Assembly (NCBI RefSeq): GCF_030316845.1
Contig: NZ_JASZYS010000002.1
Coordinates: 124,001-188,000, forward strand
Source: Variovorax davisae
GTDB lineage: Bacteria > Pseudomonadota > Gammaproteobacteria > Burkholderiales > Burkholderiaceae_C
DNA: 64,000 bases
Direction of reading: 5' to 3'
A program made the position numbers and the translations under genes. The notes beneath the pieces were generated by a model. That model made no database searches and had not been told where the DNA came from. It was given only the letters and a program-made list of their open reading frames with translations. Each line of letters begins with the position of its first letter. Positions within the stretch are counted from its first letter, which is position 1. Positions 35,737 to 44,572 of this stretch are shown piece by piece.

Positions 35737-38222
35737 TCGACGGCCTCGAGCATCATCAGCGGCAGCGAGAAGGTGAAGGTGGCGCCTTCGCCCAGGCGGC
35801 TGTCGAGCGCCAGCGTGCCGCCGTGCAGCTCGACGAAACGGCGCGCCAGCGACAGGCCCAGGCCGGTGCCCTCGGCCTTGCGCAGGTAGTCGTCGCCGGC
35901 CTGGCGGAACTCGTCGAACACCCAGTCGTGGTCCTCGGGCGCGATGCCGACGCCGGTGTCGGCCACGCTCACCTCGGCCATGGGGTGGCCGTCGGCGCCC
36001 TCGATGCGCCGCGCCATGAGCCGTACCTGGCCGCCGGCCGGCGTGAACTTCACCGCGTTCGACAGCAGGTTCACCACCACCTGCTTGACCTTGCGCGCAT
36101 CCGCGACCCATTCGGCGAGCCCGTCGCCGACTTCCAGCGACAGCCAGAGGCCGCTGCGCTGCGCCCGCTCGCGCACCAGCGTCAGGGCGTTCTCCAGCAG
36201 CAGGCCAAGGTCGAAGCAGCTCAGGTCCAGCTCCATCCGCCCGGCCTCGATCTTCGACAGGTCCAGCACGTCGTTGATCAGGGTCAGCAGGTGCTGGCCG
36301 GACGAATGGATGTCGCGCAGGTATTCCATCTGCTTGTCGTTGACCGCGCCGAAGGTCCGCTCGGTCAGCACCTCGGAAAAGCCGATGATGGCGTTCAGGG
36401 GCGTGCGCAGTTCGTGCGACATGTTGGCCAGGAACTCCGACTTGTGCTGGTTGGCCACTTCGATCTGGCGGCTCTTTTCCTCGATCTCGCGGAACAGGCG
36501 CGCGTTCTCGATCGCGATCACCGCCTGGTCGGCGAAGGTCTCGACCAGCCGGACCTCGGCATTCGAGAACGGCTGCACCTGCCGGCGCATCACGGCGATG
36601 ATGCCGACCGAGGCGCCGTCGCGCACCATCGGAACGGCCAGCACGGTCCGGAACCCGTGGCGGGTCTGGGGCTCGCGCGATTCCGGGTACTCCGCATCGA
36701 ACAGCCGCGTGACGTCCTGCACATGGACGGTCCGGCGCTCGGCGAAGGCGCGGCCGACCACCGATCCGCGGCCGAGCGGCAGGACTTCGTCGCGGCCGGC
36801 CACCGCCTCGTCGCCCCGCACGCCCAGGTAGCCGGTCATGGAGCGCAGGTGGTCTTCCTCCGGCAGCCAGATCCTGCATCCGTAGGCCCGGCACAGCGCC
36901 GCCGAGCGCTCGGCCACGGCCTGGAGCACCGGCTGCAGGTCGGTCGGCGAGCGGCTGATCACGCGCAGGATCTCGGCCGTCGCGGTCTGGTGCTCGAGCG
37001 CCGCGCTCAGCTCGGCGGTGCGCTGCTCGACCTTGCGCTCCAGCTCGCCGTAGGACTCGCGCAGCTGGGCCGACATCCGGTTGAACTGGTGGGCCAGGCC
37101 TTCGAGCTCGTCGCCGGTGCGGACCTCGATCTGCTGGTTGAGGTCGCCCTGGCCGATGCGCCGCGCGCCGCGCGCCAGGGTGCGGATCGGCCGCACCATG
37201 CTGCGCGCCAGCAGCGAGGCCGCCAGTGCCGAGATCACCAGCCCGGCCAGCAGCAGCACCGCGGCGCGCAGGAACGAGTCGTTGAGCTTGGCGTAGACCT
37301 CGCCGATCGGCTGCTCGACGAACACCTTCCAGCCCAGCGGCTGGATCGGCGCCATCGAGGTCAGGACCGAGGCGCCCTGCAGGTCGCGCGACACCATCGC
37401 CTGGCCCTGCGGCGCACCGCCGGCCGCCGCCTGCACGTGCGGCAGCGCGGCCAGGCTGGTCTTGCGCAGCACCAGGCCGATGTCGGGGTCGGCCACCAGC
37501 AGGCCGTTGCTGTCGATCACGTAGGCCTTGCCGGCTTCGCCGATGTGGATGCGCGAGACCACCTCCCAGATGAACTTCAGGTTCAGCTCGGCGACCGTGA
37601 CCGGGCCCTTGGGGCCGCCGGCGCGGATCGCGACCGCCATGTAGGGCTCGGTGCCGCGGTTGAAGTACACCGGGCCGAACCAGGGCGCGTCGGGCAGGGC
37701 GCCGCGGAAGGCGGCCTCCGACGCCCGGTTGCGGCCGGAACCCAGCACGTCCATGCCGACCCGCGAGACCTCGATCTGCTCGCGCCCGGTGCTGTCGAGC
37801 TGGGCGATGTCGGTGACCTCGGGCGCCTGGCGCAGCAGCCGCCAGAATTCGGCCCGCCGGGACTCCAGGTCCGAGGCGTCGAGCTGGGCCAGCGAGGCAT
37901 AGGCCAGCTGCTCCGACACCTGCTGCACGTACTGCTCGATGCGCGACGCCGCGCCCACCGCCTTTTCGTGTTGCAGGCTGGCCAGGGCCGACTTGTTCTC
38001 CTGGTAGGAGAAATAGAGGCTGATGGCGCTCGATGCCAGCAGCACCGTGGTCACCAGCGACAGGATCAGCAGCAGGTACTTGCGGAACAGGCGGCCCCGG
38101 TGGACATCGCGCGTGCCCTCCGACAAAAGGGCAGAGCGCCGGCCGTGGGCCGTCGAGGCAAGCTCGCCGGAAAGCGAGGCGGGAAACGAATCCGGAGCCG
38201 TCATGGCCTGTCGATTGGACAT
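35733..38222 (-). CDS. Membrane sensor histidine kinase with Cache-like, HAMP and GAF domains
   Basis: 829 aa from the start MSNRQAMTAP. Membrane helix 1 is about residues 45–70, a roughly 250-residue periplasmic Cache-like sensor follows, and helix 2 is AAVLLLAGLVISALAASLLA. HAMP, GAF (RHGFRTVLAVPMVRDGASVG) and a transmitter follow: phospho-His in NMSHELRTPLNAIIGF, N box NLLSNAVKFT, DTGVGIAPED and GTGLGL. The partner is the coupled response regulator-cyclase. It is divergent from an orphan solute-binding protein, which could feed its sensor domain. An earlier start at 38342 seems unlikely because it overlaps that gene. Confidence 0.9.
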   Translation of the reverse strand: MSNRQAMTAPDSFPASLSGELASTAHGRRSALLSEGTRDVHRGRLFRKYLLLILSLVTTVLLASSAISLYFSYQENKSALASLQHEKAVGAASRIEQYVQQVSEQLAYASLAQLDASDLESRRAEFWRLLRQAPEVTDIAQLDSTGREQIEVSRVGMDVLGSGRNRASEAAFRGALPDAPWFGPVYFNRGTEPYMAVAIRAGGPKGPVTVAELNLKFIWEVVSRIHIGEAGKAYVIDSNGLLVADPDIGLVLRKTSLAALPHVQAAAGGAPQGQAMVSRDLQGASVLTSMAPIQPLGWKVFVEQPIGEVYAKLNDSFLRAAVLLLAGLVISALAASLLARSMVRPIRTLARGARRIGQGDLNQQIEVRTGDELEGLAHQFNRMSAQLRESYGELERKVEQRTAELSAALEHQTATAEILRVISRSPTDLQPVLQAVAERSAALCRAYGCRIWLPEEDHLRSMTGYLGVRGDEAVAGRDEVLPLGRGSVVGRAFAERRTVHVQDVTRLFDAEYPESREPQTRHGFRTVLAVPMVRDGASVGIIAVMRRQVQPFSNAEVRLVETFADQAVIAIENARLFREIEEKSRQIEVANQHKSEFLANMSHELRTPLNAIIGFSEVLTERTFGAVNDKQMEYLRDIHSSGQHLLTLINDVLDLSKIEAGRMELDLSCFDLGLLLENALTLVRERAQRSGLWLSLEVGDGLAEWVADARKVKQVVVNLLSNAVKFTPAGGQVRLMARRIEGADGHPMAEVSVADTGVGIAPEDHDWVFDEFRQAGDDYLRKAEGTGLGLSLARRFVELHGGTLALDSRLGEGATFTFSLPLMMLEAVE

Positions 38223-38340
38223 CGTCGCCCGCGCGATGGGAAGCCCGGCTGCGTAGGCCTCATGGCCGACATGCCCCAGCGCGCACGCGACGCCGCGGCG
38301 GCGCAAAATCGCTGGGCGCGGCGGCCGGCCCCGAGGAGAC

Positions 38341-39327
38341 ATGATGCGCAGCAGGTGGTGGTGGATTCTTCTTTGCGTGGCGCTGGCACTCGCCGGCTCA
38401 CTGGCGCGGGCCCAGCAGCCGAAGAAAATTCCGCGCCTCGGCTACCTGGCAGCCGTCTCGGCCAGCGCCGACGCGCCGCGGCTGGAGGCGTTCCGCCGGG
38501 GGCTGCGCGATCTTGGCTATGTCGAAGGACAGACCATCCTGATCGACTACCGCCACGAGAGCCAGGACCTGCAGCGCCTGTCGACCTTGGCCGACGAACT
38601 CATCCGGCTGGACATCGACGTGCTCGTCGCCGTCACGACCAACGCGGCGCAGGCGGCCAGCAAGGCGACCAAGACCGTGCCGATCGTCTTCATGGGCGTG
38701 ACCGACCCGATCGCCACCGGGCTCGCCGAAAGCCTGGCGCGGCCCGGCGGCAACAGCACGGGCATCACCAACGTGGCGGCGATCCTCACCGGCAAGAGGC
38801 TGGAGATCCTGAAGGAGACGCTGGCTGGCATCACCCGGGTGGCGGTGCTGTGGGACCCCCGCGCGCCCGGCTCCGTGCCCCAATGGGAAGCCAGCCAGGT
38901 CCCGGCCGAGAAGCTCGGCCTCCAGCTCTATTCGATGGAGGCCAGCAGCGCCGACAGCTATGCGGAGGCCTTCAAGGCGGCCGTCAAGGCGCGCAGCGGC
39001 GCCGTGTGGGTGACGCTGAACCCGGTCGCCAATTCGAACCAGCGGCAGATCGCCGAACTGGCGATCGCCCACCGGCTGCCGTCGATCTGTGCCCGCGGCG
39101 ACTATGCCGAGAACGGCTGCCTGATGGCCTACGGGCCCGGCTACGGCATGGAAGGCAAGGACGGCGCCCGCTACGTCGACCGGATCCTGAAGGGCGCCCG
39201 GCCCGCGGACCTGCCGATCGAGCAGCCGACCAAGTTCGAACTGCTGATCAACCTGCAGACCGCCAAGCGGCTCGGCGTGACCATTCCGCGTGCCGTGCTG
39301 AACCGGGCCGACCGGATCATCCAGTGA
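38341..39327 (+). CDS. ABC_sub_bind-type periplasmic solute-binding protein (orphan)
   Basis: 328 aa with a signal peptide (VALALAGSLARA|QQ). The mature part matches the ABC_sub_bind (TrpX-like) family: IPRLGYLAAVSASADAPRLEAFRRGLRDLGYVEGQ (in two runs), RPGGNSTGITN, IPRAVLNRADRIIQ at the end. No permease or ATPase gene is adjacent, so it may not feed a transporter. Its start is 118 bp from the divergent histidine kinase start; a sensory role is plausible. Ligand unknown. Confidence 0.85.
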   Translation: MMRSRWWWILLCVALALAGSLARAQQPKKIPRLGYLAAVSASADAPRLEAFRRGLRDLGYVEGQTILIDYRHESQDLQRLSTLADELIRLDIDVLVAVTTNAAQAASKATKTVPIVFMGVTDPIATGLAESLARPGGNSTGITNVAAILTGKRLEILKETLAGITRVAVLWDPRAPGSVPQWEASQVPAEKLGLQLYSMEASSADSYAEAFKAAVKARSGAVWVTLNPVANSNQRQIAELAIAHRLPSICARGDYAENGCLMAYGPGYGMEGKDGARYVDRILKGARPADLPIEQPTKFELLINLQTAKRLGVTIPRAVLNRADRIIQ

Positions 39328-39345
39328 ACCCCGGCGTGGGGGCGC

Positions 39346-40017
39346 TCAGTCGTCGGCCGTATTGCCGCCGCCCGCGCTGGCGGTGAGGAACGGCATCGGG
39401 TCGATCGCACTGCCGTTGCGGCGCAGCTCGAAGTGGAGCTTCACGGTGGCGGATTCGGTGTTGCCCATGCGGGCGATGACCTGGCCCCGCTTGACGGCCT
39501 GTCCTTCCTTCACCAGCAGCTCGCTGTTGTGGGCGTAGGCCGACATGTAGGTGGCGTCGTGCTTGATCATCACGAGCCGGCCGTAGCCGCGCAGCGTGGC
39601 GGCCGCGAAGACCACCTTGCCGTCGCCGGCGGCGCGCACCGGATCGCCCTTGGCGCCGCCGAAGTCCACGCCCTTGTTCGCGCCGCCGTCGAAGCGCGAC
39701 ACCACCGCGCCGCCCGCGGGCCGCAGGAAGCTGCGGTCGACCTTGGCCGTGGCTTGCGGCTTGTCGGAGCGGTTGCGCGGTGGCGCTTTCTCCTGCTTCG
39801 GCTTGGCCGCCTTGGCGCTGCGCGACGACTCGGCGCGGGCGCTCGGATTGGCGCGGGCACCGGGGCTGGCGGCGGCCTCCGACGGGGCGGCGGCCGGCGT
39901 TGCCCGCTTCGGCGGAGTTGAAGATGTCGACGCGCAACCGACGAGCAGCACGCCCGCTGCCGCGCAGGCGATGGCCACCGCTTGGCGGCCGATGAATGTC
40001 CTGTACTGAGCTGTCAT
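39346..40017 (-). CDS. LytM/M23-like lipoprotein with degenerate active site (NlpD-like)
   Basis: 223 aa. Lipoprotein signal ends VLLVGCAST. A basic, Ala/Pro-rich linker (30–95) is followed by a LytM domain (100–210): GVDFGGAKGDPV, YMSAYAHN, KLHFELRRNGSAIDPMPFL. The usual Zn ligands are changed: the first His is Lys (NKGVD) and HxH is KLH, as in NlpD/EnvC. It more likely activates a murein amidase at division than cuts peptidoglycan. No LysM domain is seen. Convergent with the solute-binding gene. Confidence 0.78.
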   Translation of the reverse strand: MTAQYRTFIGRQAVAIACAAAGVLLVGCASTSSTPPKRATPAAAPSEAAASPGARANPSARAESSRSAKAAKPKQEKAPPRNRSDKPQATAKVDRSFLRPAGGAVVSRFDGGANKGVDFGGAKGDPVRAAGDGKVVFAAATLRGYGRLVMIKHDATYMSAYAHNSELLVKEGQAVKRGQVIARMGNTESATVKLHFELRRNGSAIDPMPFLTASAGGGNTADD

Positions 40018-40041
40018 GGTTCGACTTTAAAGGCAGCCGAC

Positions 40042-40923
40042 TCAGCCCAGCTGGGAGGCCAGCAGCGCGCGCACGCGCGTGACGAGTTCGGCCTCGCCGC
40101 GCCGGGCCGGCAGGAATTGGAAGGCGACGCGCGGCAGCGCCGGCAGGCCGTGCGGCGCCGGCAGCCTCGCCACGCCGGGGCACAGCGCCGATTCGTTGAG
40201 GCAGGCCACGCCCAGCCCCGCCGCCAGGGCCGACTGCAGCCCCGCCACGCCCGAGGCGACGTGCGCCACCGCATGCGGCACGCGCCGCTGGCGCAGCAGC
40301 CGGAGCGTGAACTGGTGCAGCGAGCAGCTGTCGGGCAGCACCAGCAGCCGCAGCGGCTCGCCGCGCGAGATGCGAAGGCCCTCGGCGGCGACCCAGGCCA
40401 GTGCTTCGCGGCGCCATGGCGAGACCGGCCCCCGGGCGCCGGCCCGGGGTGCCGCGGGGTTGATCCGCATCGCCAGGCCGATATCGAAATCGCCGCGCCC
40501 GAAGGCGGCTTCCATCGCGCTGCCCTGCAGCACGCTGACGTGCAGGCGCAGCTGCGGGTAGTCCTGCCCGAGCCGGCTCAGGAGGCGGCTCAGCTCACCG
40601 GGCCGGAAATAGTCGGTGACGGCCAGCCGCAGTTCGCCCTGCAGCGTCTCGCCGCTCAGGTCGCGCAGGGCCTCGTCGCTGGCGGCGAGCAGGCGCCGGG
40701 CATGGCCGAGCAGGCGAAGGCCCGCGGGCGTCGGCGCCACGCCGGCCTTGCTGCGGGTCAGCAGCGCATGGCCGCAGCGCGCTTCGAGCTTGCGCATCTG
40801 CTCGCTGACGGCGGACTGCGAGAGGAACACCACCGGCGCCGCCGCCGTGAGGCTGCCCGCATCGACCACGGCGACCAGGGTCTTGAGCTGTTCGAGATCG
40901 AGGGGCTGCATGCGCATATCCAT
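40042..40923 (-). CDS. LysR-family transcriptional regulator
   Basis: 293 aa. HTH at 8–68 (LEQLKTLVAVVDAGSLTAAA, LSQSAVSEQMRKLEARCG). The ligand domain starts ELRLAVTDYFRPGELSRLL, typical of a LysR subgroup. It is divergent from the tautomerase gene at 41021, its likely target. The start at 40923 could also be 40911 (MQPLDLEQ). Confidence 0.88.
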   Translation of the reverse strand: MDMRMQPLDLEQLKTLVAVVDAGSLTAAAPVVFLSQSAVSEQMRKLEARCGHALLTRSKAGVAPTPAGLRLLGHARRLLAASDEALRDLSGETLQGELRLAVTDYFRPGELSRLLSRLGQDYPQLRLHVSVLQGSAMEAAFGRGDFDIGLAMRINPAAPRAGARGPVSPWRREALAWVAAEGLRISRGEPLRLLVLPDSCSLHQFTLRLLRQRRVPHAVAHVASGVAGLQSALAAGLGVACLNESALCPGVARLPAPHGLPALPRVAFQFLPARRGEAELVTRVRALLASQLG

Positions 40924-41020
40924 TCAAAAAATAGATGACATGCATCATATCTTCCTGCTTTTCAGGAGGATGCGCTGTTCCCACAATGGGGGCTCGTTCA
41001 CGGAGAAAGGACACATCGCC

Positions 41021-41419
41021 ATGCCCCACATCGTCATTCATCTGTCCGGCCAGCCCGACCCGCAGCTCACGCGCAAGGTGGTCGACACCGTGGCCGAGCT
41101 GACCCAGTCGGTGCTCGACAAGCAGCTGCCCGTGATCGCGACCACGGTGCAGTACATCGCCGCCGAGAGCTGGTTCATCGGCGGCCGGTCGCTCGCCGAA
41201 CTCGGGAAGTCGGCCTTCCACCTGGACATCAGCATCACCGACGAGACCAATACCAAGGCCGAGAAGGCCCGCTACCTGCGCGCGGTCTTCGATGCCATGG
41301 CGGCGCTGCGGGGCAACCTGCACGAGGTCTCGTACGTGCACCTGATCGATGCCCGCGCCGCGGCCTACGGCTACGGCGGCCGGACGCAGGAGTTCCGGCA
41401 CCAGCAGGCGGGGGCCTAG
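41021..41419 (+). CDS. 4-oxalocrotonate tautomerase-family protein
   Basis: 132 aa. MPHIVIHLSG places the catalytic Pro2 after Met, as in 4-OT, CHMI and MIF-like tautomerases. The PQLTRKVVDTVAELTQSVL helix is typical. It is longer than the usual 62–76 aa 4-OT subunits. Substrate unknown. AGAAAGG precedes the ATG. The stop overlaps the stop of the convergent RidA gene in a CTAG. Confidence 0.8.
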   Translation: MPHIVIHLSGQPDPQLTRKVVDTVAELTQSVLDKQLPVIATTVQYIAAESWFIGGRSLAELGKSAFHLDISITDETNTKAEKARYLRAVFDAMAALRGNLHEVSYVHLIDARAAAYGYGGRTQEFRHQQAGA

Positions 41420-41790
41420 TCGATCACCGCGTAGGCGACGATCTCGATCCTCATGCCCGGCACCACCAGCCCCGAGACGCCCATGCTCGAGCGGTTCGGA
41501 TAGGGCGGCGCGAAGAACTCGCGGTACACGCGGTCGATCTGCGGCATGTCGTTGACGTCGGTCATGTAGATCAGCACCTGGGTGACGTCGCCGAGGCCGC
41601 CGCCGGCGGCAGCGACGGCGCGCTGCAGGTTGCCGAAGGTGAGGCGGGCCTGGTCCTCGATGGCGCCGGTGTCGATGCTGCCGTCGGCGCGCACCGGCCC
41701 GTGGGCCGTGAACAGCAGGCCCCTGGCCTTGACCGCCCAGGAGAAGGGCTGCGCCAGCGGCGGCAGGCCGGTGTCGACGACCTGCTTCAC
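41416..41790 (-). CDS. RidA-family protein
   Basis: 124 aa, full length. RidA proteins hydrolyse reactive enamine/imine intermediates from PLP enzymes. Signature: QARLTFGNLQRAVAAAGGGL, DVTQVLIYMTDVNDM, VYREFFAPPYPNRSSMGVSGL. The GTG start overlaps the aminotransferase stop (GTGA), so the two are translated together, which fits RidA clearing products of that enzyme. Only one RidA start is used; the open frame continues upstream within the aminotransferase. Confidence 0.88.
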   Translation of the reverse strand: MKQVVDTGLPPLAQPFSWAVKARGLLFTAHGPVRADGSIDTGAIEDQARLTFGNLQRAVAAAGGGLGDVTQVLIYMTDVNDMPQIDRVYREFFAPPYPNRSSMGVSGLVVPGMRIEIVAYAVID

Positions 41791-43004
41791 GCGAGCACCG
41801 CCGCCATCGCCTGCGCCACGTGGTCGACATTGGCGCCGGTCAGCCCCGAGAGGCACATCCGGCCCGAGCGCACCAGGTAGACCGCGTGGTCGTCGCGCAG
41901 CCGCGCCACCTGCGATTCGTCGAGGCCGGTGTAGCTGAACATGCCGCGCTGCCGGACCAGGTAGCCGAAGTCGCGCCGCCCCTGGAACTTCTCGTCGAGG
42001 ACCGCCAGCAGGCGTTCGCGCATGGCGCGGATGCGCTGGCGCATGGCGGCCGTCTCGTCGCGCCAGAGCGCGAACAGGGTGGGGTCGTTCAGCACCCGGG
42101 TGATGACGCGAGCGCCGTGCGTGGGCGGCGTCGAGTAGTTGCGGCGCACCGTCGCCTTCAGCTGCCCCAGCACGGTGTCGGCGGCGTCGCGGTCGCTGCA
42201 CACCACGCTCAGGCCGCCGCAGCGCTCGCCGTACATCGAGAAATTCTTCGAGAACGAATTGGCGGCGAAGAACTGAATGCCGGCGTCGGCCAGCGCGCGC
42301 AGCGCGCAGGCGTCTTCGTCGAGGCCGTCGCCGAACCCCTGGTAGGCGATGTCGACGAAGGGAATCAGTTCGCGTTCGCGCAGCACCGGGATCAGTGCCT
42401 GCCACTGGGTCTTCGAGAGGTCGACCCCGGTCGGGTTGTGGCAGCTGGCGTGCAGCAGCACGATGCTGCGCGGCGGCAGGGCGTCGAGGCTGGCCAGCAT
42501 GCGGTCGAACGAGAGGCCGCCGGTGGCCGGGTCGTAGTAGGGATAGCTGTGGACGTCGAGGCCGGCGCCCTCGAAGATCGCGCGGTGGTTGTCCCAGGTG
42601 GGGTCGCTGACCCAGACCCCGGCGCCCGGAAAGTAGCGCCGCAGGAAGTCGGCGCCGACCTTGAGGCCGCCGGAGCCGCCGAGGGTTTGCAAGGTGGCGA
42701 TGCGGCCGCTGGCGACGGCTTCGTGGCCGGCGCCGAACAGCAGGCGCTGGACGGCGGCGCGGAACTCCGCGATGCCTTCGATCGGCAGGTAGGGCCGGGC
42801 CCCGATGTCCTGCGACAGCGCGGTCTCGGCCTGGCGTACCGAGGGCAGCACCGGCAGGCGGCCTTCATCGTCGAAATAGACGCCGATGCTGAGACTGACC
42901 TTGTTCGGACGCGGATCGGCCTGGAAGGCCTCCATCAGCGAGAGGATGGGGTCGCCGGCGTAGGGCGGGACGTGGCTGAACAGCGAGGAGGTGGGGGCGG
43001 TCAT
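41787..43004 (-). CDS. Aromatic/aspartate aminotransferase (TyrB/AspC family)
   Basis: 405 aa class I aminotransferase. YAGDPILSLMEAFQADPRPNKVSLSIGVYFDDEG (opening, in two runs), SCHNPTGVD and the PLP Lys in ANSFSKNFSMYGER are all TyrB/AspC-like. It transfers amino groups between 2-oxoglutarate and aromatic or aspartate 2-oxo acids. Start at 43004 (MTAPTSSLF) is the usual family start; 43016 is possible. It is divergent from an Lrp/AsnC regulator and coupled to RidA downstream. Confidence 0.92.
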   Translation of the reverse strand: MTAPTSSLFSHVPPYAGDPILSLMEAFQADPRPNKVSLSIGVYFDDEGRLPVLPSVRQAETALSQDIGARPYLPIEGIAEFRAAVQRLLFGAGHEAVASGRIATLQTLGGSGGLKVGADFLRRYFPGAGVWVSDPTWDNHRAIFEGAGLDVHSYPYYDPATGGLSFDRMLASLDALPPRSIVLLHASCHNPTGVDLSKTQWQALIPVLRERELIPFVDIAYQGFGDGLDEDACALRALADAGIQFFAANSFSKNFSMYGERCGGLSVVCSDRDAADTVLGQLKATVRRNYSTPPTHGARVITRVLNDPTLFALWRDETAAMRQRIRAMRERLLAVLDEKFQGRRDFGYLVRQRGMFSYTGLDESQVARLRDDHAVYLVRSGRMCLSGLTGANVDHVAQAMAAVLA

Positions 43005-43068
43005 GAAGGATTCCATCGAAAAAGGCAAGGCTGGGCCAGGATTCTTGATTCGAAGGATCGCCGTGCCA

Positions 43069-43098
43069 ACAAATTTTTGATTGGCGCATAATTTTGTC
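43069..43098. promoter_or_regulatory. AT-rich imperfect dyad, candidate Lrp site
   Basis: In the spacer between the aminotransferase and the Lrp gene: ACAAATT near 43069 and AATTTTGT near 43091 form an imperfect inverted repeat in an AT-rich patch. The local sequence is unlike the GC-rich surroundings, as is common for Lrp-type sites. Assignment is weak. Confidence 0.3.
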
Positions 43099-43110
43099 CC
43101 CATGTAGTCA

Positions 43111-43605
43111 ATGTCGGGTTTTTTTATGCAGATCGAATCGGACGATACCGACCGCCAGCTGCTTGCCGCCCTGCAGCAGAACGCCCGCCTGACCACCGGC
43201 GAGCTGGCGCAGATGACCGGGCTGTCGCAATCGCCCTGCTGGCGCCGCATCAAGCGCCTGGAAGAGTCGGGCCTGATCGACGGCTACCACGCGCGGCTGA
43301 ATCGCCGGGCGCTGGGTTACGGAGTGGTGGCCTTCGTCAGCATCAGCATCGAGTTTCAGACCGAAGCTCGCTCGCGTGAGTTCGTCGAGGCCGTGCTGGC
43401 GATCCCGCAGGTCGTGATGTTCCACGGCATGAGCGGCAACGCCGACTTCCTGCTGATGGTGGTGGCCGAGGACCTCGATGCGTATTCGGCCCTGCTGACC
43501 ACCCGGCTGCAGCGCCTGCCGGGGGCCAGGCAGGTGCAGAGCAGCTTTTCGCTGCAGGAGTTCCGGCGCTTCGACGACCTGCCGATTCCGCCGGTTCCGG
43601 CTTAG
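43111..43605 (+). CDS. Lrp/AsnC-family regulator
   Basis: 164 aa. HTH: DDTDRQLLAALQQNARLTTG, ELAQMTGLSQSPCWRRIKRL. RAM domain from about residue 75 (VVAFVSISIEF, then FHGMSGNADFLLMVVAEDLD). An in-frame ATG at 43126 may be the true start. Divergent from the aminotransferase gene, the likely target, so amino acid-responsive control of that operon is probable. Confidence 0.9.
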   Translation: MSGFFMQIESDDTDRQLLAALQQNARLTTGELAQMTGLSQSPCWRRIKRLEESGLIDGYHARLNRRALGYGVVAFVSISIEFQTEARSREFVEAVLAIPQVVMFHGMSGNADFLLMVVAEDLDAYSALLTTRLQRLPGARQVQSSFSLQEFRRFDDLPIPPVPA

Positions 43606-43889
43606 CGCACGCGGGTGGTCGTGTCGCCGTAGGCCGCCGCGCCTTCGGCGCTGATGGCGCGCGCGCCGGCGCGTACCTGCGCGCGGTCGGCCATGCCGAC
43701 CCGCGCCGCGACGCCGGTGCCGCCGTTGCTGATCGGCAGCGGCTGCAGGGCCTGCGCCCGCACCTCGGCGCGCGATTGCATCGACTGGAAGGGCGGCGGC
43801 GGCAGCGGGTTCTGCTCGCCCTGGAAAGCCCGCGCGCCGAAAGCCGAGAGGCCGCACAGGGCCGCGATCGCGATCTGTCTGGAGTTCAT
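43602..43889 (-). CDS. Small secreted protein, DUF4148-like
   Basis: 95 aa with a signal peptide (IAALCGLSAFGARA|FQ). The mature part has QSRAEVRAQALQ and AARAV-like Ala-rich repeats, resembling short periplasmic DUF4148 proteins. Function unknown. It lies 46 bp downstream of the fasciclin gene on the same strand and may share its transcript. Its stop overlaps the Lrp stop. Confidence 0.55.
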   Translation of the reverse strand: MNSRQIAIAALCGLSAFGARAFQGEQNPLPPPPFQSMQSRAEVRAQALQPLPISNGGTGVAARVGMADRAQVRAGARAISAEGAAAYGDTTTRVR

Positions 43890-43935
43890 GGCGTTGTCCT
43901 CGTGAAATGGATGAGCGTGGCGCTGCGCCGGGGCC

Positions 43936-44493
43936 TTACTTTGGGAGCAGCACCTTGTCGACCACGTGGATCACGCCGTTGGACTGCACGACGTCGGCGA
44001 TCGTCACGTTGGCCGCGTTGCCGTTGGCGTCGACCACCATCACCTTGCCATTGGCGGTCTTGGCGGTCAGCGCGCCGCCGGCCACGGTCTTCAGCGAGGC
44101 CATGCCGCCGCCGTCCTTGATCTCCTTCATCAGGGTCGCGGCGTCGATCTTGCCCGGCACCACGTGGTAGGTGAGGATGGTGCCGAGCTTGCCCTTGTTC
44201 TCCGGCTTCAGCAGCATGTCGACGGTGCCGTCGGGCAGCGCGGCGAAGGCCTCGTTGGTCGGCGCGAACACCGTGAAGGGGCCCGGACCCTTGAGCGTGT
44301 CGACCAGGCCCGCGGCCTTGACCGCCGCCACCAGCGTCGTGTGGTCCTTCGAATTCACCGCGTTGTCGATGATGTCCTTGGTCGGCAGCATCGGTGCGCC
44401 GCCGACCATCACCTGCGCCATGGCCGAAGCGGCGCCGACGGCGAGCGAGACGGCGAGGGCGATGGAAGCGGCGCGTTGGAATCTGATCTGCAT
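43936..44493 (-). CDS. Fasciclin (FAS1) domain secreted protein
   Basis: 185 aa with a signal peptide ([11 protein letters not shown]). One FAS1 domain: [20 protein letters not shown], the H1 motif [26 protein letters not shown], and [17 protein letters not shown]1 domains mediate adhesion or protein contact in the periplasm. The promoter at 44543–44572 is an exact spacing match of the RpoE-type element, so it is probably a ChrR/RpoE regulon member. A fasciclin gene (RSP1409) is an RpoE target in Rhodobacter sphaeroides, from memory. Confidence 0.9.
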   Translation of the reverse strand: MQIRFQRAASIALAVSLAVGAASAMAQVMVGGAPMLPTKDIIDNAVNSKDHTTLVAAVKAAGLVDTLKGPGPFTVFAPTNEAFAALPDGTVDMLLKPENKGKLGTILTYHVVPGKIDAATLMKEIKDGGGMASLKTVAGGALTAKTANGKVMVVDANGNAANVTIADVVQSNGVIHVVDKVLLPK

Positions 44494-44542
44494 GGAGTGC
44501 TCCTGGTTGAATGCACCGCCGCGAGATGCGCGACGGCTGCTC

Positions 44543-44572
44543 TTGATACGCAGGTGCGGGCGCCGCAGATCA
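44543..44572 (-). promoter_or_regulatory. RpoE/ChrR-type promoter of the fasciclin gene
   Basis: Minus strand: -35 TGATCT (44572–44567), 18-base spacer, -10-like TATCAA (44548–44543), 50 bases before the fasciclin ATG. The two hexamers and the spacing are identical to those before rpoE at 48021–48050. It overlaps the 3' end of the CFA gene, so FAS1 has its own promoter in addition to possible read-through. Confidence 0.7.
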
